From Blasia pusilla (taxonomy: Eukaryota; Marchantiophyta; Marchantiopsida; Blasiales): a stretch of DNA of 64,000 nt. Both the position numbers and the translations under genes were made by a program. Numbering within the stretch: position 1 is the stretch's first letter; each line of letters starts with the position of its first letter. The stretch is from contig CM114272.1 of the NCBI GenBank assembly GCA_050084515.1, forward strand, positions 11,036,001-11,100,000. Reading direction: 5' to 3'. The notes under the pieces were generated by a model that did no database searches, was not told the origin of the DNA, and saw only the letters and a list, made by a program, of their open reading frames with translations. This document shows, one piece after another, positions 8,450-19,300 of the stretch.

Positions 8450-8459
8450 CTATAAATTA
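8450..8459 (+). promoter_or_regulatory. TATA box, transposase gene (copy 1)
   Basis: CTATAAATTA in the context TTCACTATAAATTAA lies 44 bp upstream of the ATG at 8503. Copy 2 has the identical TTCACTATAAATTAA at 24346-24360, followed by a homologous leader. Confidence 0.65.
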
Positions 8460-9149
8460 AAAATTCTCATGCTCAATCTCCTCCCGTTGGAATCTTCTTG
8501 GAATGGATAATTATGTTAAGCTCACTTGTGGCAGTCATCTGGCGGCCCTTCCTCAATCAGAAATCATTCGACCCCAAGCTCGTGAGTCTTTCATAGCAGT
8601 GGATGAAAATTTTCTGTGTGTTGATTTCTTCTCCAAATTGGAACCATCTTTGTATCCAAAGATGTTAGGGTGGACGGTACGGAAGACATAATATGTGAGA
8701 CGGTCCAACCAGTGACCTCAGACCATAAAGTATGGAATCTCCTACCTCTAGCAAATGGTCAATACAGAGTTTACGGCCTGCCCCTGAATACGTCTGTTTC
8801 CCAAGTAGACGGTCTAGAATTTCCTAGTGCTCCAAGCTCTACGTTTGCAACTCCAAGCTTTGCAGATCCGGCTTTGACTCCAACTTCACACGCTCGTAAC
8901 AATGTTGTTCTTCCTGAAGAGATTCCGGATGTTATCAACCTCAGTGGATCTGTCGGACACCAATCGGGCCCTCTGTCCGCCTACTCGTTCCTCTTGCGAG
9001 TATCAGGCAATAGTTTGCTTTCGTCTCTGGCCTTGAAAATGTTCAAGCACATTCTTGGCGACATTTAGCCGCCCACGTACGATGGTAATTGCATTTTTGA
9101 GTTGCCTCCACTTGCTGCTCTTGCTCAAAAGAAGGATGGAGGACGCCTG

Positions 9150-9540
9150 AAGGGTATGGACAGAAAGTCTGATTGTCATCGATGGTGCAGGCTTCAACGG
9201 ACTAGTGCTTCCATTCCAGATGGTCCTTGGATTGTCTCCCGCCGCCAATGCGTGGGAGCCTTGGAGTGTAGAAGTCCAGCATGCCCGTATCTAGAGCGCA
9301 ACGGGCAAGTCAATACGTCGCAATTCCCTCCCAAGAATGCAGAAACTCCATACGAGGTCGGTGCCACCATACCGTCGGGAGGCCATCGATGTCCTCATTG
9401 TCAGACATCGCCCTTCTGCATTGGAGCGTGTCCTGCATACATATTTTTCATTGTCCACGACTTGGGCTCCACGTCAGAGTATACAAGGCTGGCAGTTCAT
9501 GTTGGCTCCCACACTCATCCTGTGACCGATGCAATTCAAA
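9150..9540 (+). other. WRKY/GCM1-like Cys/His-rich DNA-binding module of the transposase
   Basis: Cys pairs occur in CVGALEC and CPHC...FCIGAC, followed by a hydrophobic strand (AYIFFIVHD) and a terminal HxH in HVGSHTHPV. The arrangement resembles the C..C..HxH pattern of WRKY-GCM1 superfamily fingers found at the N-terminus of many MULE transposases. The match is by eye, with no profile run. Confidence 0.5.
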
Positions 9541-10514
9541 GACACATCAAGGAGGATGTGGCGAAGAAAGTAGCCGAGGTCTACAGAAACTCTCCGGGTT
9601 CAAAGCCCGGAGTGATCAAGCTCACAACGGCATCACAAATTTGTGAACAATTGCTTGGAATCCCTGGACAGGGCGAGATCATGGCGGTTGAGGAGAAACA
9701 ACTCTGGGAAAATCTCGCATTTCTCGCTGATCCTGAATGCTTCCGGAATTTGTTGCGTCAAATACGAGTTCTGGATGGAAAGACGGCCGAAATGGATGCC
9801 ATCGCCAGAATCAAGGCCAACTCCAGATTTCCATTCATTCAGAGGTGGCAGTTCATGGGCCAAGGAGGCGAGGGATCTAGGGCCTATGTCTTCAAAATGT
9901 CAACCACAGGTCCGTCGAGTGGCCTCGATCTTATAGATCGAATGAGGGAAGGGGAAGATCTTTACGGGAGCTGGGTAAGCTTTGATATTTGGTACAGAGT
10001 GTTGAACGGATGGTTGACGATGGGTGCTCACGTTTATGACCATGTGGAGAAGGGACTCAAAACTATATTTGTCTGTGAAGTAAAGGCAGAAGACGTTGGC
10101 AGTTTGAAGATGTGCTGGTTACTCTTATTGGAGGTGGTGAAGGAAAACAAAAGGCCACCTCTGGAAATTTATGGGTTCATGGCGGACAATGCACAACCTG
10201 GGTGGATTGCTATCCGGAAAGTGTTCTGGGGTGGAGAGGTTCAACCGGAGAGGGAAAGGTCGGATGCTTTCCATTGGCAACAGACTGTGACCCGGTACAC
10301 CAAATCTTGCATCAAGGAGAATAAGAGGACAGAGCATGTCACTCTACTCCAACGCTGCAAGGATAGCAAAACCTTGAAGCAAGCCATGGAATGCCAAGAA
10401 GAACTTCATGGGTGGTGGAGGAAGCATGCGATTGAGGGGAAGTACAAAGAGTTGTGCTCTTGGTTGAGTTGGTGGACTGTACGTATGAGACAATGGGGAA
10501 ACTTCATGCGGCAG

Positions 10515-10986
10515 GTGAGTTCACTATTTTGTCTTCTCAAGCTCACGCAGAGAATTGTTTGTAAAGTTTTAGCTCAGGGTGAGAAGCGTGGGAACTATAT
10601 AGATTTTAAACCCAAGAAACCAAGCAAGCTGTCGGATGCGACGGGTTGCCCGAGTGTGCAACCCGACGGAAACGGACGGGTTGCCCGAGGGTGCAACCCG
10701 ACGGAAACCGACGGGTTGCATCCAATTTTTGGTGCAACCCGAGTGTGCAACCCGTCGGGACCCAACGGGTCACAGAGTCGTTCATGGGATGCCTCGGCCT
10801 TGCAACACATCGGGTTACGAGGGGTTGCAGTAGGTGGGTTTAAGGTTACAACACGTCGGGACCCGACGGGTTGCAGAGTCGTTCATGGGATGCCTCGGGC
10901 GTGCAACCCGTCTGGTTCCGACAGGTCGCTTATTTCTTTGACTCTTGAGTTATTTTTGTTCCCTTCTAACATTGCCGTCGTTGTAG
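10515..10986 (+). other. transposase intron carrying palindromes
   Basis: The exon ends in CAG, followed by a canonical GTGAGT (10515-10520). The 3' side has a TTCTAAC branch-like motif, a pyrimidine-rich tract and GTTGTAG at 10980-10986. Removing this stretch joins ...MRQ to GLNVHENALC in phase 0, restoring a continuous reading frame. The interior (10620-10930) consists of about seven palindromes or halves, several similar to each other. Confidence 0.75.
10620..10930. repeat. palindrome cluster inside transposase intron
   Basis: Seven full or partial palindromes separated by 30-70 bp; several spacers repeat (AGTCGTTCATGGGATGCCTC occurs twice). They belong to the same family as elsewhere in the element. 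Confidence 0.85.
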
Positions 10987-12313
10987 GGATTGAACGTTCA
11001 TGAAAATGCCCTCTGCCCCAACACAAGTGGAGCAGAAAGTGTTCATTCCTCTTGGAGGTCGTCACAAGCATGCCAACAAATTTCACTTGTGGAGGCATGC
11101 CAACAAGACCAGGCAAGAGCAATGCTACAGTCTGCAGCATCCCATATCTTCCTCACAAAAGGCATAACAAAAGGAAAGGGGCCGTCAATCTACGAGCTCT
11201 ATGTCAGGGCGGCAGTGAGATTTGGTGATGAAAAAATGTATGTGGAAGCCTTCAACCGGTGCGTAGCTGGAACTCCACTCGAGAAAGATGTACACATTGG
11301 TGGGGATATTCGTGGGCGGGTTTCAAGATGTCCCATACAAATGGTGGTAGAGCAGTCCGAGCGAGACTCGTGGAGACTAGATAAGTATCTTGACTTCAGG
11401 CAAGTGAAGAGGCAGCATCGAGGAACGAATCCGGTGATTGATTTGGATGAGGAAATTACGCCGCCCAGGTATTCACGGACCCCGGACCCATCCCAAATCC
11501 GTGATGGAGTTACTTCTCTAAAATCAGTGAATGTTTTATTTCAAAAGCCCTCCGTTCTTTGGAAGTTTGCAACATCCACACCGGGTGGTTCAACAATATG
11601 GGATTCCGGTAATGGAGGTGGATTGCAACCTAAAATGGTGGCATATATCTCGGAGCAACCCAGGACGTGGACCCACGTGCAAGGCATGATCTGATGGCAT
11701 TAGGAGAGCATGCGGCACTTTCCTAAATAAGAAATGTACAAGGATTGGACGACCACTGCCTGGGTTTTGGGGACTCAAAACCTTTGATCGTTTCACGAGG
11801 ACCGGGGATCAATTGAAGTACTTCTTCTACCCAAATGAATCTTGCGCTTTCCGGAAGTCTTATCCGGCTGCCATTGGAGCTCCCGGGAATACCCCCACGA
11901 TTTGGTCCATTGCCGCAGGTACGAACTGCACTCAAGACGAAGTGGACAATCTTACAAGTGCCGGTTTCAGACTCGTAGACAGGGGAAGTTCGGAGCATGT
12001 TCGCATTACTGAGACCTTTGCATTTCATATTCAACCCAAGATTGATGTCAACATGTACCCGGAGAAGGTGGATGATCTCAATCCATTATTTCTGTTTGAG
12101 TCTAGAAATGGGGTGAAGAGAAACAGAATGTGCAGGCCAATGGTGGAGAGAGCAAAGCGAATTGCATCAGCTCGGGAGGCAAAAATGGAGATCATCGCCA
12201 CAAAAGATGTCTTGAGTGGCAATGGAATAGGAAGGATGTATTGGGATAGGAACAACACTGTAAATTCAAGTGTCATAGGGGTGTATGTGGTGCACATCTG
12301 TTGCTTTCCCACA

Positions 12314-12376
12314 TGTTCATGTGATGACTTTGTCCAAAGAGAGACAAGTGGCAAAAGATATTTCCCTTGTAAGCAC
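12314..12376 (+). other. SWIM zinc finger of the transposase (copy 1)
   Basis: CSC, fifteen residues, then CKH gives CxC-x15-CxH, which fits the SWIM pattern. It sits near the C-terminus, as in MULE/FAR1-type transposases, and is preserved almost unchanged in copy 2. Confidence 0.8.
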
Positions 12377-12487
12377 ATGTACTATGTGTTGTTGGTAGTT
12401 TTAAGAGAGTCGGAGGTAGGAGTAGGAATCCACCAACCAATTCTGTCCCTCAAAGAAGTTCAAAGTATTTTAAACAAACCACTTTGA

Positions 12488-12904
12488 GGATGCAAAATGA
12501 GGTTTTAGATTGTACTTTTTTTTTTTTCTCAACCTTCACTTTGAGCTTGAACTCTATTCAGCCCCGGGAAAATGACAAATTTTTTCCAGACCTTGGATGG
12601 AAAAAGTGATTGGTTCCACACTTATGATTCCACTGATTTTTCAGTTTTCTAAATTTTGTGCAATTTGCAACTCGTCGGACTCAGAGGGGTTGCCAAAATA
12701 TGGAAGAGGAAAAAAAAAAAACGTGGGGATCGCTTAATATATGAACAAAAAAGTGCAAAAAATTTCAAACAAAAAGTTTCCTCTCTTCAACCCAACGGAA
12801 ACTCTCTTCAAAAAAAAGTATCTATTTCAGTTGAAGGTAGTTTCCTCTCTCCTCTCTTCCTCTCTCCTCTCTTCCTCTCTTCCTCTCTTCCTCTCCTCTT
12901 ACCG
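12488..12904. other. transposase 3' flank with CT-rich tract
   Basis: It contains a 3' untranslated-like region, one palindrome (about 12664-12690), an A-run, and a CTCTTCCTCT-type low-complexity tract (12840-12900) just inside the right TIR. The same order is seen in copy 2 (24901-25303). Confidence 0.6.
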
Positions 12905-13620
12905 CACCTCGCGTTTGGAGTAGGGATTTATTTGATGACGAGGCAAAATATTTCATAGAATAGATCAAATGTACAGTTCCGAGCTTCTTTCGGATGTTAT
13001 AAAGGAGAAGATTTTTTCGAACGATGATGGTGTTTGTAAAAGTTTGCTGAATATCTTTTTTGGTCTTGTCGAATGTGATCGTCTAGGTACTCCGAGGACT
13101 TCTATTTTGCAACCCGCAGGATTTCCACGACTTGCAATTTTTCACTTTTTTACCACTGCGCCTTTTTAACCACTTCCAAGCAACCTGTCGGATTCCGACA
13201 TGTTGGCTGTGTGAGTGATCGGACTCTTTCGGAATCTTTAGAGGCATTCTGGCGGGCTTCTTCACTTTGGCACCTTCCCCTAGTATTTTCAAACAAGGCG
13301 TAGGCTTCTTCTCTTCTCTAAGACATGTTGGATTCCTACCACCTGTGGGATTGCCATCATGGTATTTCCAAGGACGAAGCCCATATTGATACTGGATGGG
13401 TGTCACATTGCAGAGCGTACAAGATATACTGTCAAGGAAGGCGGTGGGACTCAAATCAGGTTACATGAGACCGTTATGGTGTACCTAAAGGGGGGGGACA
13501 AAGGCTCTCAAATTCGCCAATATTTTAGATCCTCGTCTACAATCGGCAAGAGGAGCCACTTGTATCCCACGACATTCCTTTTGTACAAGAACCTAGGAGA
13601 GTTAGGAGTAGATTTTAGAT
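12905..13620. repeat. right terminal inverted repeat of copy 1
   Basis: Its reverse complement follows the left TIR landmark by landmark (see 2237-3130), including one palindrome (about 13180-13206) and one unit of the sequence that became the 49-bp array on the left. It ends exactly where the gypsy LTR begins. Confidence 0.75.
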
Positions 13621-14857
13621 TGTGATACCCACAATTTTTTACTCTTGAATAATATATCTTTTTATTCAACGAAGACTCTTGTATATTATGATTTTGATTA
13701 TGATTATTTATTATTATGAGGAAGAATAAGTGAATCACGAAGCTCCTGGGACAAGGCAGAGAGATGGAAGATCAAGGATTTGCCTTAGAGGAGAGGAAAA
13801 CGCAATAACGAAGTCTCAAGACTCAGAACGAAGCTTAAGAAGCTCAACGAAAATGTACGAAGCTTTGTTTTTGAAGTGCTTCGCTACATAACGAAGCATC
13901 ATGAAGAACATAAGAAGAAGTACTTCGCTCTTCAATGAAGCGCGGAGCACGAAGTACGAAGCACCGGAGATAAGAACGAAGCATGGAGTACTTCGTTCTC
14001 CTGAAGTCCAACGAAGCGAAGCTAAGAAGGACTATGATTTCAAGAGACACATGTTAAAACAGTTAGACTAGGAAAGGGCACGACCCTTTGTATCAAATTG
14101 GTAGTTAGGACAGTTTTGTTCTGAGGATTCACAGGGATCGTAGGAAAAGCTAAGAGAACCATAGATCTAGGTAGTTAGAAATAGTGAAGAGACACTAGCT
14201 TCATCAAGAACGTTTCGAATCTTTGGATCACTTCCACTCCAGCGAATATTTAAGAAGCAAGGCAGAAGCCATAATCATCATTCTCTTACGAAGTCCTTAT
14301 GTTGTAGGAATGGTCCGAGCAAGAGAGTAGTACCCTCTCGAGCTTGTATACACTTTGAAGCCTTCTCGTTCTTGATGGAGTAGTAAAGCAATCATTCATT
14401 CATTCTGATGTGCGATGCTTATGTCTGAGTATTCTTTTTGGGTCTGCAGAGTGAAGAGTGAATCAGGAAAACCTTTCTCATCAGTGAAATAATCAACCTG
14501 AGTTGTAAGAAATATGTTTGACAGAGAGTAACCTACCGAGACGGATTGAGTTCCGAAAGTAGGAGAAGCCAGCTTTTGTGTTGAGATCCTGTGAGGTTTC
14601 TTGATGTCGAGAGGAAAATCTAAATGAACATGTTCTCAATTCCGCTAGAGAGAATCGAGAAAAGATCCTCTGGTACTAAGAAAGATCAGAAGATATTGAT
14701 AAGACATTGAATATAACTCACACACCTTTAAATACAACTATTACAAGAGAATTGTAATTCCGAACTCTCTTTTCATCAAACAATGATCCTCTTGGGGATC
14801 GAACTTATTAAAATGACTATAAACTAGAAATACTTGTACATTACATATAGCAAGAAA
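13621..14857 (+). repeat. 5' LTR of the gypsy element
   Basis: It begins TGTGATACCC, a common start of plant Ty3/gypsy LTRs, and ends a few bases before the primer-binding site. An internal stretch (13740-14030) is a purine-rich irregular repeat of ACGAAGC-type motifs. With no second LTR in the window, the right boundary is approximate. Confidence 0.55.
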
Positions 14858-14862
14858 CTTTT

Positions 14863-14880
14863 TGGCGCCACTGCCGAAGA
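14863..14880 (+). other. primer-binding site (tRNA-Asp type)
   Basis: TGGCGCCACTGCCGAAGA resembles the complement of the plant tRNA-Asp 3' end (TGGCGCCGTTGCCGGGGA) used by many Ty3/gypsy elements, with a few mismatches. Confidence 0.7.
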
Positions 14881-15263
14881 TCATATTCTTTGCTGAAAAG
14901 GGAGAGAGATATATGGGGAATCCGGGAACGGGAAAGAAGGCTCGTCTCTTGGAAGACCCAACCAGCTAGTTCTTACTGAAGACCATCTCATATCTCTAGC
15001 TATTCCCCTCAGACAATGGATGAAAGAAGATAACAACAGATTTGTTGTATTGGTGCTAGAAAAGATAGAACAATTAATTAGCCTTGTCAATAAACCAGTC
15101 GCCGAACGGTGCTCCGCCCATGAATGTCAGTTGTACTTGGTGATGACCCGGTACTTCTGTTTATGGGAGGAAAACCAGGCATGAAGATTAAGAGCACCTG
15201 GCACACTTCTGTAGGCTTAGGAAGTAGAAACCTTTAATTTCCCCTCCATGGACCCCTACCTTT

Positions 15264-18000
15264 TTGCGACCGTGGGTGCGGAAGCAAGTTTCCGAATCCC
15301 AGAAGGGGCTGATGGAAGGCTCCCGACCCTCTTCGCGAGATCGGCGAGCCGATAGACGGAGTAAGCAACAAGAAGATCACCCGGCTTGGAGACCTCCTGG
15401 GTTGTCTCCCGGTCTTCATCTTCGCGCGAAGCCCAAGAGCAAGAAGAGAGACAGGAACAAACTCTCCACTATGTCTCCTGCTAGTTCGCAGTCGGACGAA
15501 GAGTCAACCTGGGACCCTTTTGGAGAGTCTGAGGACGCGGGGCCAACCCAATCAACTAGAGCGGAGCCGCTACCTCCTCCCTCCCAAGCCTCAAGCCCAG
15601 GACCCAGCAGCAGACCATTCCCCATGGCCAATACTAGGAAGACGCTGCTAAGGTACCCCACCTTTGCCGGAGGATGGCGAGATGATGTGGACAACTTTGT
15701 GCTGGAATTTACTCATGTAGCCAAGGCAAATGGGGAAGGTTCAAAGGAGGACTTGTTGCGAGTCTCTCCGGGCTTGCTCAAGAAGTGAGCAAGCCAGTGG
15801 TACGAGGGTCTCGGCGCGGATGTCACGGAAACATGGAAGAGGGTATTGGAGTCCTTCCTATATGAGTTCTGCGACCTGGAGTTCGAGGACAGGCTTCTTA
15901 CGAAGCTTCGCGACCTGAAATGGAAAAAGAAGGAAACTCTCCGGGAGTACACACAGAGGTTTCACAGCCTGGTGAATAAACTAGAACACACCACTACCTC
16001 GCAACTGGTAGATTGGTTCGTGTCAGGACTGTCAAAGAAAATGGACCGGTACTGCCGGCGAGGCCAACGTGATTCCCTAGAAGCAGTCATAGCCTCCGCA
16101 GAGGCTTACGAAGCCTCTGAGAAGTCCCGTAAAACACGAAGACGGCATCACCAATGCCGAGGTTCGTCGCAAACTAGTGCTTTGTCAGAGGACGAAGCGT
16201 CCTCCACAGACACGGAATCCTCTATGGGGAATACTTTGGAGTCCTCGGACTCGGAACAAGATGTAAAATCTAAACGGAAAGGAAAAAGCACGCGCCACCA
16301 CTCTCCCAAGCACCAAAGGAAAACCCGACCCACAAAGCACCTTCCCCAGCGGTCCGAAAGTCCAGTAAGGGGGAAAGCAAGGAAGGCCGGCAAGTCGGCC
16401 ATGGAAGAGTTGAGTAAGCAAATGGCAGAATTGAAGGTACATCTGGCGGCCCAGAAGGACCCTAGAAGACGGCCAGATCTGGTGAGGCCCAACATTTGGT
16501 GCAGTACCTGCGGATCCCAAGGGCATACTGCCCAGGAATGCCACATGCAGAGGGATGTACGTTGGATCCAGGAAGATCCCACTACAGAAGAAGGGTGGTA
16601 TGAACCCGAACAGTGGGAAGGGTGCTATGCCATCCAAGCTGTGCTACCACCAAATCCCGGACGAAGTTGGATCACCCGATATGTACCTCCGGAATACGGG
16701 GAACAGAGACCCATGAGGCAGATTATGAGCACGGCGGCCTTCACGCCACCCATAAAAAGGAATTTTTGTTATAATTGCCGTGCGGCTGACCATTGGGCTA
16801 ATAATTGCCCAAACCCAAAGCGGCCAGTAGGACTTAATCCCTTGTGCGGGAATTGCAAGAAAGGCGGGCACACTGCAGTGGAATGCCCGGAGCCCAAGGT
16901 TCCACGGTTGTTGGTAAAATATGTTAACACTCCAGCAGCCCAACCAGAGTCCAAGAATGATGTAAATGTACAACTCGTCCGCGTGGAAGAGTTAGGGTCC
17001 CCCAGGCCAAAGCGAGTCACTATCAAAGAGGAAGACTCGAACAGAGCGGACGCCGAAGAATCATCGGACTGGCCCAAAGAGTTCCAAGAAACCGTGCTGG
17101 CTGTCACCACGAGGTCCAAGAGTCAGACCGCGGGGACCCCCAAGGCAAGGAAAGGTGCTTTGTCTTCGCGCGAAGCTCAAGACCCCAAGACGAAAGGTGT
17201 CGACGCTTTCCGCGCCGGCAAGGCCATCCTAAAAGGCGATGTGGACCCGGCCTTCGATCGAAGTCACCCTAAGTACTTCCATCAGGATGTCGAGGACCAG
17301 GTTCGGGCTCAAGTGCGTCAGGACCAGGGACCAGAAGGGAGGAAGATCCCAGAGCCGACAAGAACCGGAATGACTCCGGCAGTGCAAGCCATCACGACGT
17401 CACCACTGGTCTTAGAAGCCTACGACCTACTCAGGGACCTGGCGTCAACCCCGTCCAATATAACCCTGTTGCAATTATTAATGGATAACCCGGTGTACGG
17501 CAAAATTTTGCAGCAGTGGAAGATAAGCCGTAAAAAACCCAAGAAGTCTGCAAAGCATCTACCAGTAGTGGATCTGTTCCGTATTGAAGTGGAAGACTTG
17601 GGAGCACCAGAGGTAGAGGTGGAGATTGAGGGGCACACCATTAAGAAAGTGCCCATTGACTCAGGAAGCGGAATTAACATTATGACAGAACAGACAGCTC
17701 GGGCACTAAGATATACGGAGTACAAGCCCACCGAGAAGTATCTGCGGTTTGCGGATCAGTCCCGGAAGTGACCCCTAGGACAGATCACTCAGATCCCGAC
17801 CATGCTCAGGGGGGTGCTATTCCTGTTGGACTACTTAGTCCTGTAGCCCCTGACAACCACTGGCTATCCTTTGCTCATTGGAAGACCCTGGCTGTATGGT
17901 GTGCAGGTGACGACTGATTGGAGGCACATTCCAGGCTCCGGACCAGGTCTCCAAGCGGCTCATCAAGTTGTCGTGGAAATCACGACCACCCCAAGGAGAA
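15264..18000 (+). pseudogene. gypsy gag-protease polyprotein
   Basis: One frame runs through 15264-17771 and beyond, interrupted by TGA at 15786-15788 (before ASQWYEGL, a retrotransposon gag signature), TGA at 17769-17771 and TAG near 17844. The gag core spans about 15650-16110 (LREYTQRFHSLVNKLEH). Three CCHC knuckles follow: CSTCGSQGHTAQEC (about 16500), CYNCRAADHWANNC (about 16770) and CGNCKKGGHTAVEC (about 16845). An aspartic protease has IDSGSGINIM (Asp codon at 17658-17660). The downstream stretch YPLLIGRPWLYG fits the end of the protease domain. The polyprotein stops before reverse transcriptase. Gag would form particles and the protease would process them, but here both are broken. Confidence 0.8.
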
Positions 18001-18269
18001 ACGCCACCGACCGACGAGGGCTATACATCAGGCCGATTGTAGACGGGGATCAAAAATATTGGGGAATTTGAGAGCCTTGGCCCCCCCCTAGGTACACCAT
18101 AACAGTCCCATGTAACCTGATTTTAGTCCCACCGCCTTCCTCGGGAGTAAATCTTGTACGCTCTACAAGGTGACACCCATCCAGTATCAATATGTGCTCC
18201 GTCCTTGGAAACTAATAAATCCCAACTCCAAAACGCTTCAGTCAAGCTAGATCCTTTAGTTCTTTGAAC

Positions 18270-18781
18270 TCACTTGTCTTCGTTCGAGAGCTCTTCCAGA
18301 ATTACTGTCGGTCTTGCCCTCTTGATTTTTGAATTCTGGGAAGTGACAATGGTGTCACTATCAATGGTGGGTCTGGAACCGGAGCTCTCGACTTTGGAGG
18401 AGAGTTGTATGCTCCCACTAGCCTGTTGTAACCTACCTTTGCCTCTTTGCAAAGGTCATAAAGTTGTTGCCTTCCCTCAAGGTAAAGAATGTTCCTGCCA
18501 CTCTGCCATGCGCCTCTAATACTCGCCCCTCATAGGCCCACTAAGTTGAAGACCAAGTCACCTGACCTTGAACAAAGCTTGATGAGCATTTGCATCAAGG
18601 CAGGGGACTTTTTCCTTCCTCCAAGTAAGGGGGTCCCGTCTTGCATGTAAATTCCCGGGGGAGAATTGTATAAACTATCTAAGTTGTACCCATCGGAGCA
18701 TGGATCGATTGGATCCAGGATCTCGAACACCTGGAAGTTGTGCTTGGGCCTTACAAAACAGTAGTAAAAGGGGTGGTCTAT
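18270..18781 (-). pseudogene. ParB/methyltransferase-like gene, exon 4 (copy 2)
   Basis: The acceptor TTTACAG precedes IDHPFYYCFVRPKHNFQ. Here the frame stays open through SLYNSPPGIYMQDGTPLLGG and LCSRSGDLVFNLVGL, past the C-run that breaks copies 0 and 1. A TGA then follows at the motif I loop (about 18531-18533), after which SGRNILYLEGR continues in the same frame. The Asp of motif I is Asn here. It supports the reconstruction of the exon seen in copies 0 and 1 and is itself inactive. Confidence 0.6.
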
Positions 18782-18947
18782 CTGTAAAGAAGTAGGTTGG
18801 AAACAATGTGAGCAAAAAGAAAGAGCTACTTGACCGCTGGTCTACTCTCAATATGGTGACACAATGTGCAACACGTCCATAGTGCATTCTAGTCTCTATT
18901 GATTACCAACCCATAAGAACTTGGCCTATAGTCCTAACAGTAGAGCA

Positions 18948-19285
18948 ACTTGTCGGAGTCCGACAGGTTGTTTTACGAGTGTAAGTGTTTTTTTTTGCCA
19001 TGAGCAACCCGTCGAAAGCCAACATGTTGCTGGCTTAGAGCAATCCATGGTTGGCTAAGAGCAACCTGTCGCTTTCAGGCTAAGAGCAACATGTCGCACA
19101 AGGAAAAGCACAAGTACTTGCAACCCGTCCGATTCCGACGGGTTGCACTCACTCAATAGAGACTTGTGGTAAATTTGCAACCCTTCGCTTTCAGACGGAT
19201 TGCAACACTGCAGCCACAAGCTGTTGAGATCCGATGGGTTGCATGCAGAGATGCAACCCGTCGGAGCCCGACGGGTTGAATTTGG
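18948..19285. repeat. palindrome cluster in intron 3 (copy 2)
   Basis: Six or seven full or partial palindromes lie at about 18948-18973, 19003-19030, 19062-19090, 19120-19146, 19176-19204, 19230-19245 and 19252-19278. They sit in the intron between exon 3 (donor CCGG|GTAAGT at 19301/19300) and exon 4. Confidence 0.8.
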
Positions 19286-19300
19286 ATTAAGAGCACTTAC

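Larger units (their letters stand above)
8503..12487 (+). pseudogene. MULE-like transposase with SWIM finger (copy 1)
   Basis: The start ATGGATAATTATG is shared with copy 2. Exon A runs 8503-10514, with a frame change near 8670-8690 and a TAG at 9066-9068. It encodes a Cys/His-rich N-terminal module (CVGALECRSPACPY, CPHCQTSPFCIGACP, then HVGSHTHPV) resembling WRKY/GCM1-type zinc-binding domains of Mutator-like transposases. Next come core blocks VSFDIWYRVLNGW and GFMADNAQPGWIAIRKVF with SDAFHW. Exon B (from 10987) gives NTSGAESVHSSWR, a plausible place for the catalytic Glu. A frame change near 11690 leads to the C-terminal part with a SWIM finger (CSCDDF...YFPCKH) and a stop at 12485-12487. 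Family knowledge: MULE transposases combine such N-terminal fingers, a DDE core and SWIM. The residue assignment is inference, and the breaks make it a pseudogene. Confidence 0.7.
1730..13620 (+). mobile_element. MULE-like DNA transposon, copy 1 (near full length)
   Basis: A right segment of about 715 bp (12905-13620) matches the reverse complement of about 2237-3130, so the unit is bounded by long terminal inverted repeats, as in many Mutator-like elements. Between them lie a plus-strand transposase relic (8503-12487) and a minus-strand ParB/methyltransferase-like relic (3171-7530), transcribed away from a common promoter zone. The left end carries an additional partial TIR copy (about 1812-2237). 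Palindromic repeats fill TIRs, introns and promoter. I could not define a target-site duplication. Both genes carry stops and frameshifts, so this copy is unlikely to be autonomous. Confidence 0.75.
13621..18025 (+). mobile_element. Ty3/gypsy LTR retrotransposon, 3'-truncated
   Basis: The order is 5' LTR, tRNA-Asp-type primer site, and gag-protease reading frame with stops. Reverse transcriptase, RNase H, integrase and 3' LTR are absent, because the sequence switches at about 18025 to transposon TIR sequence of copy 2. It lies exactly between copy 1 and copy 2. Confidence 0.75.
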
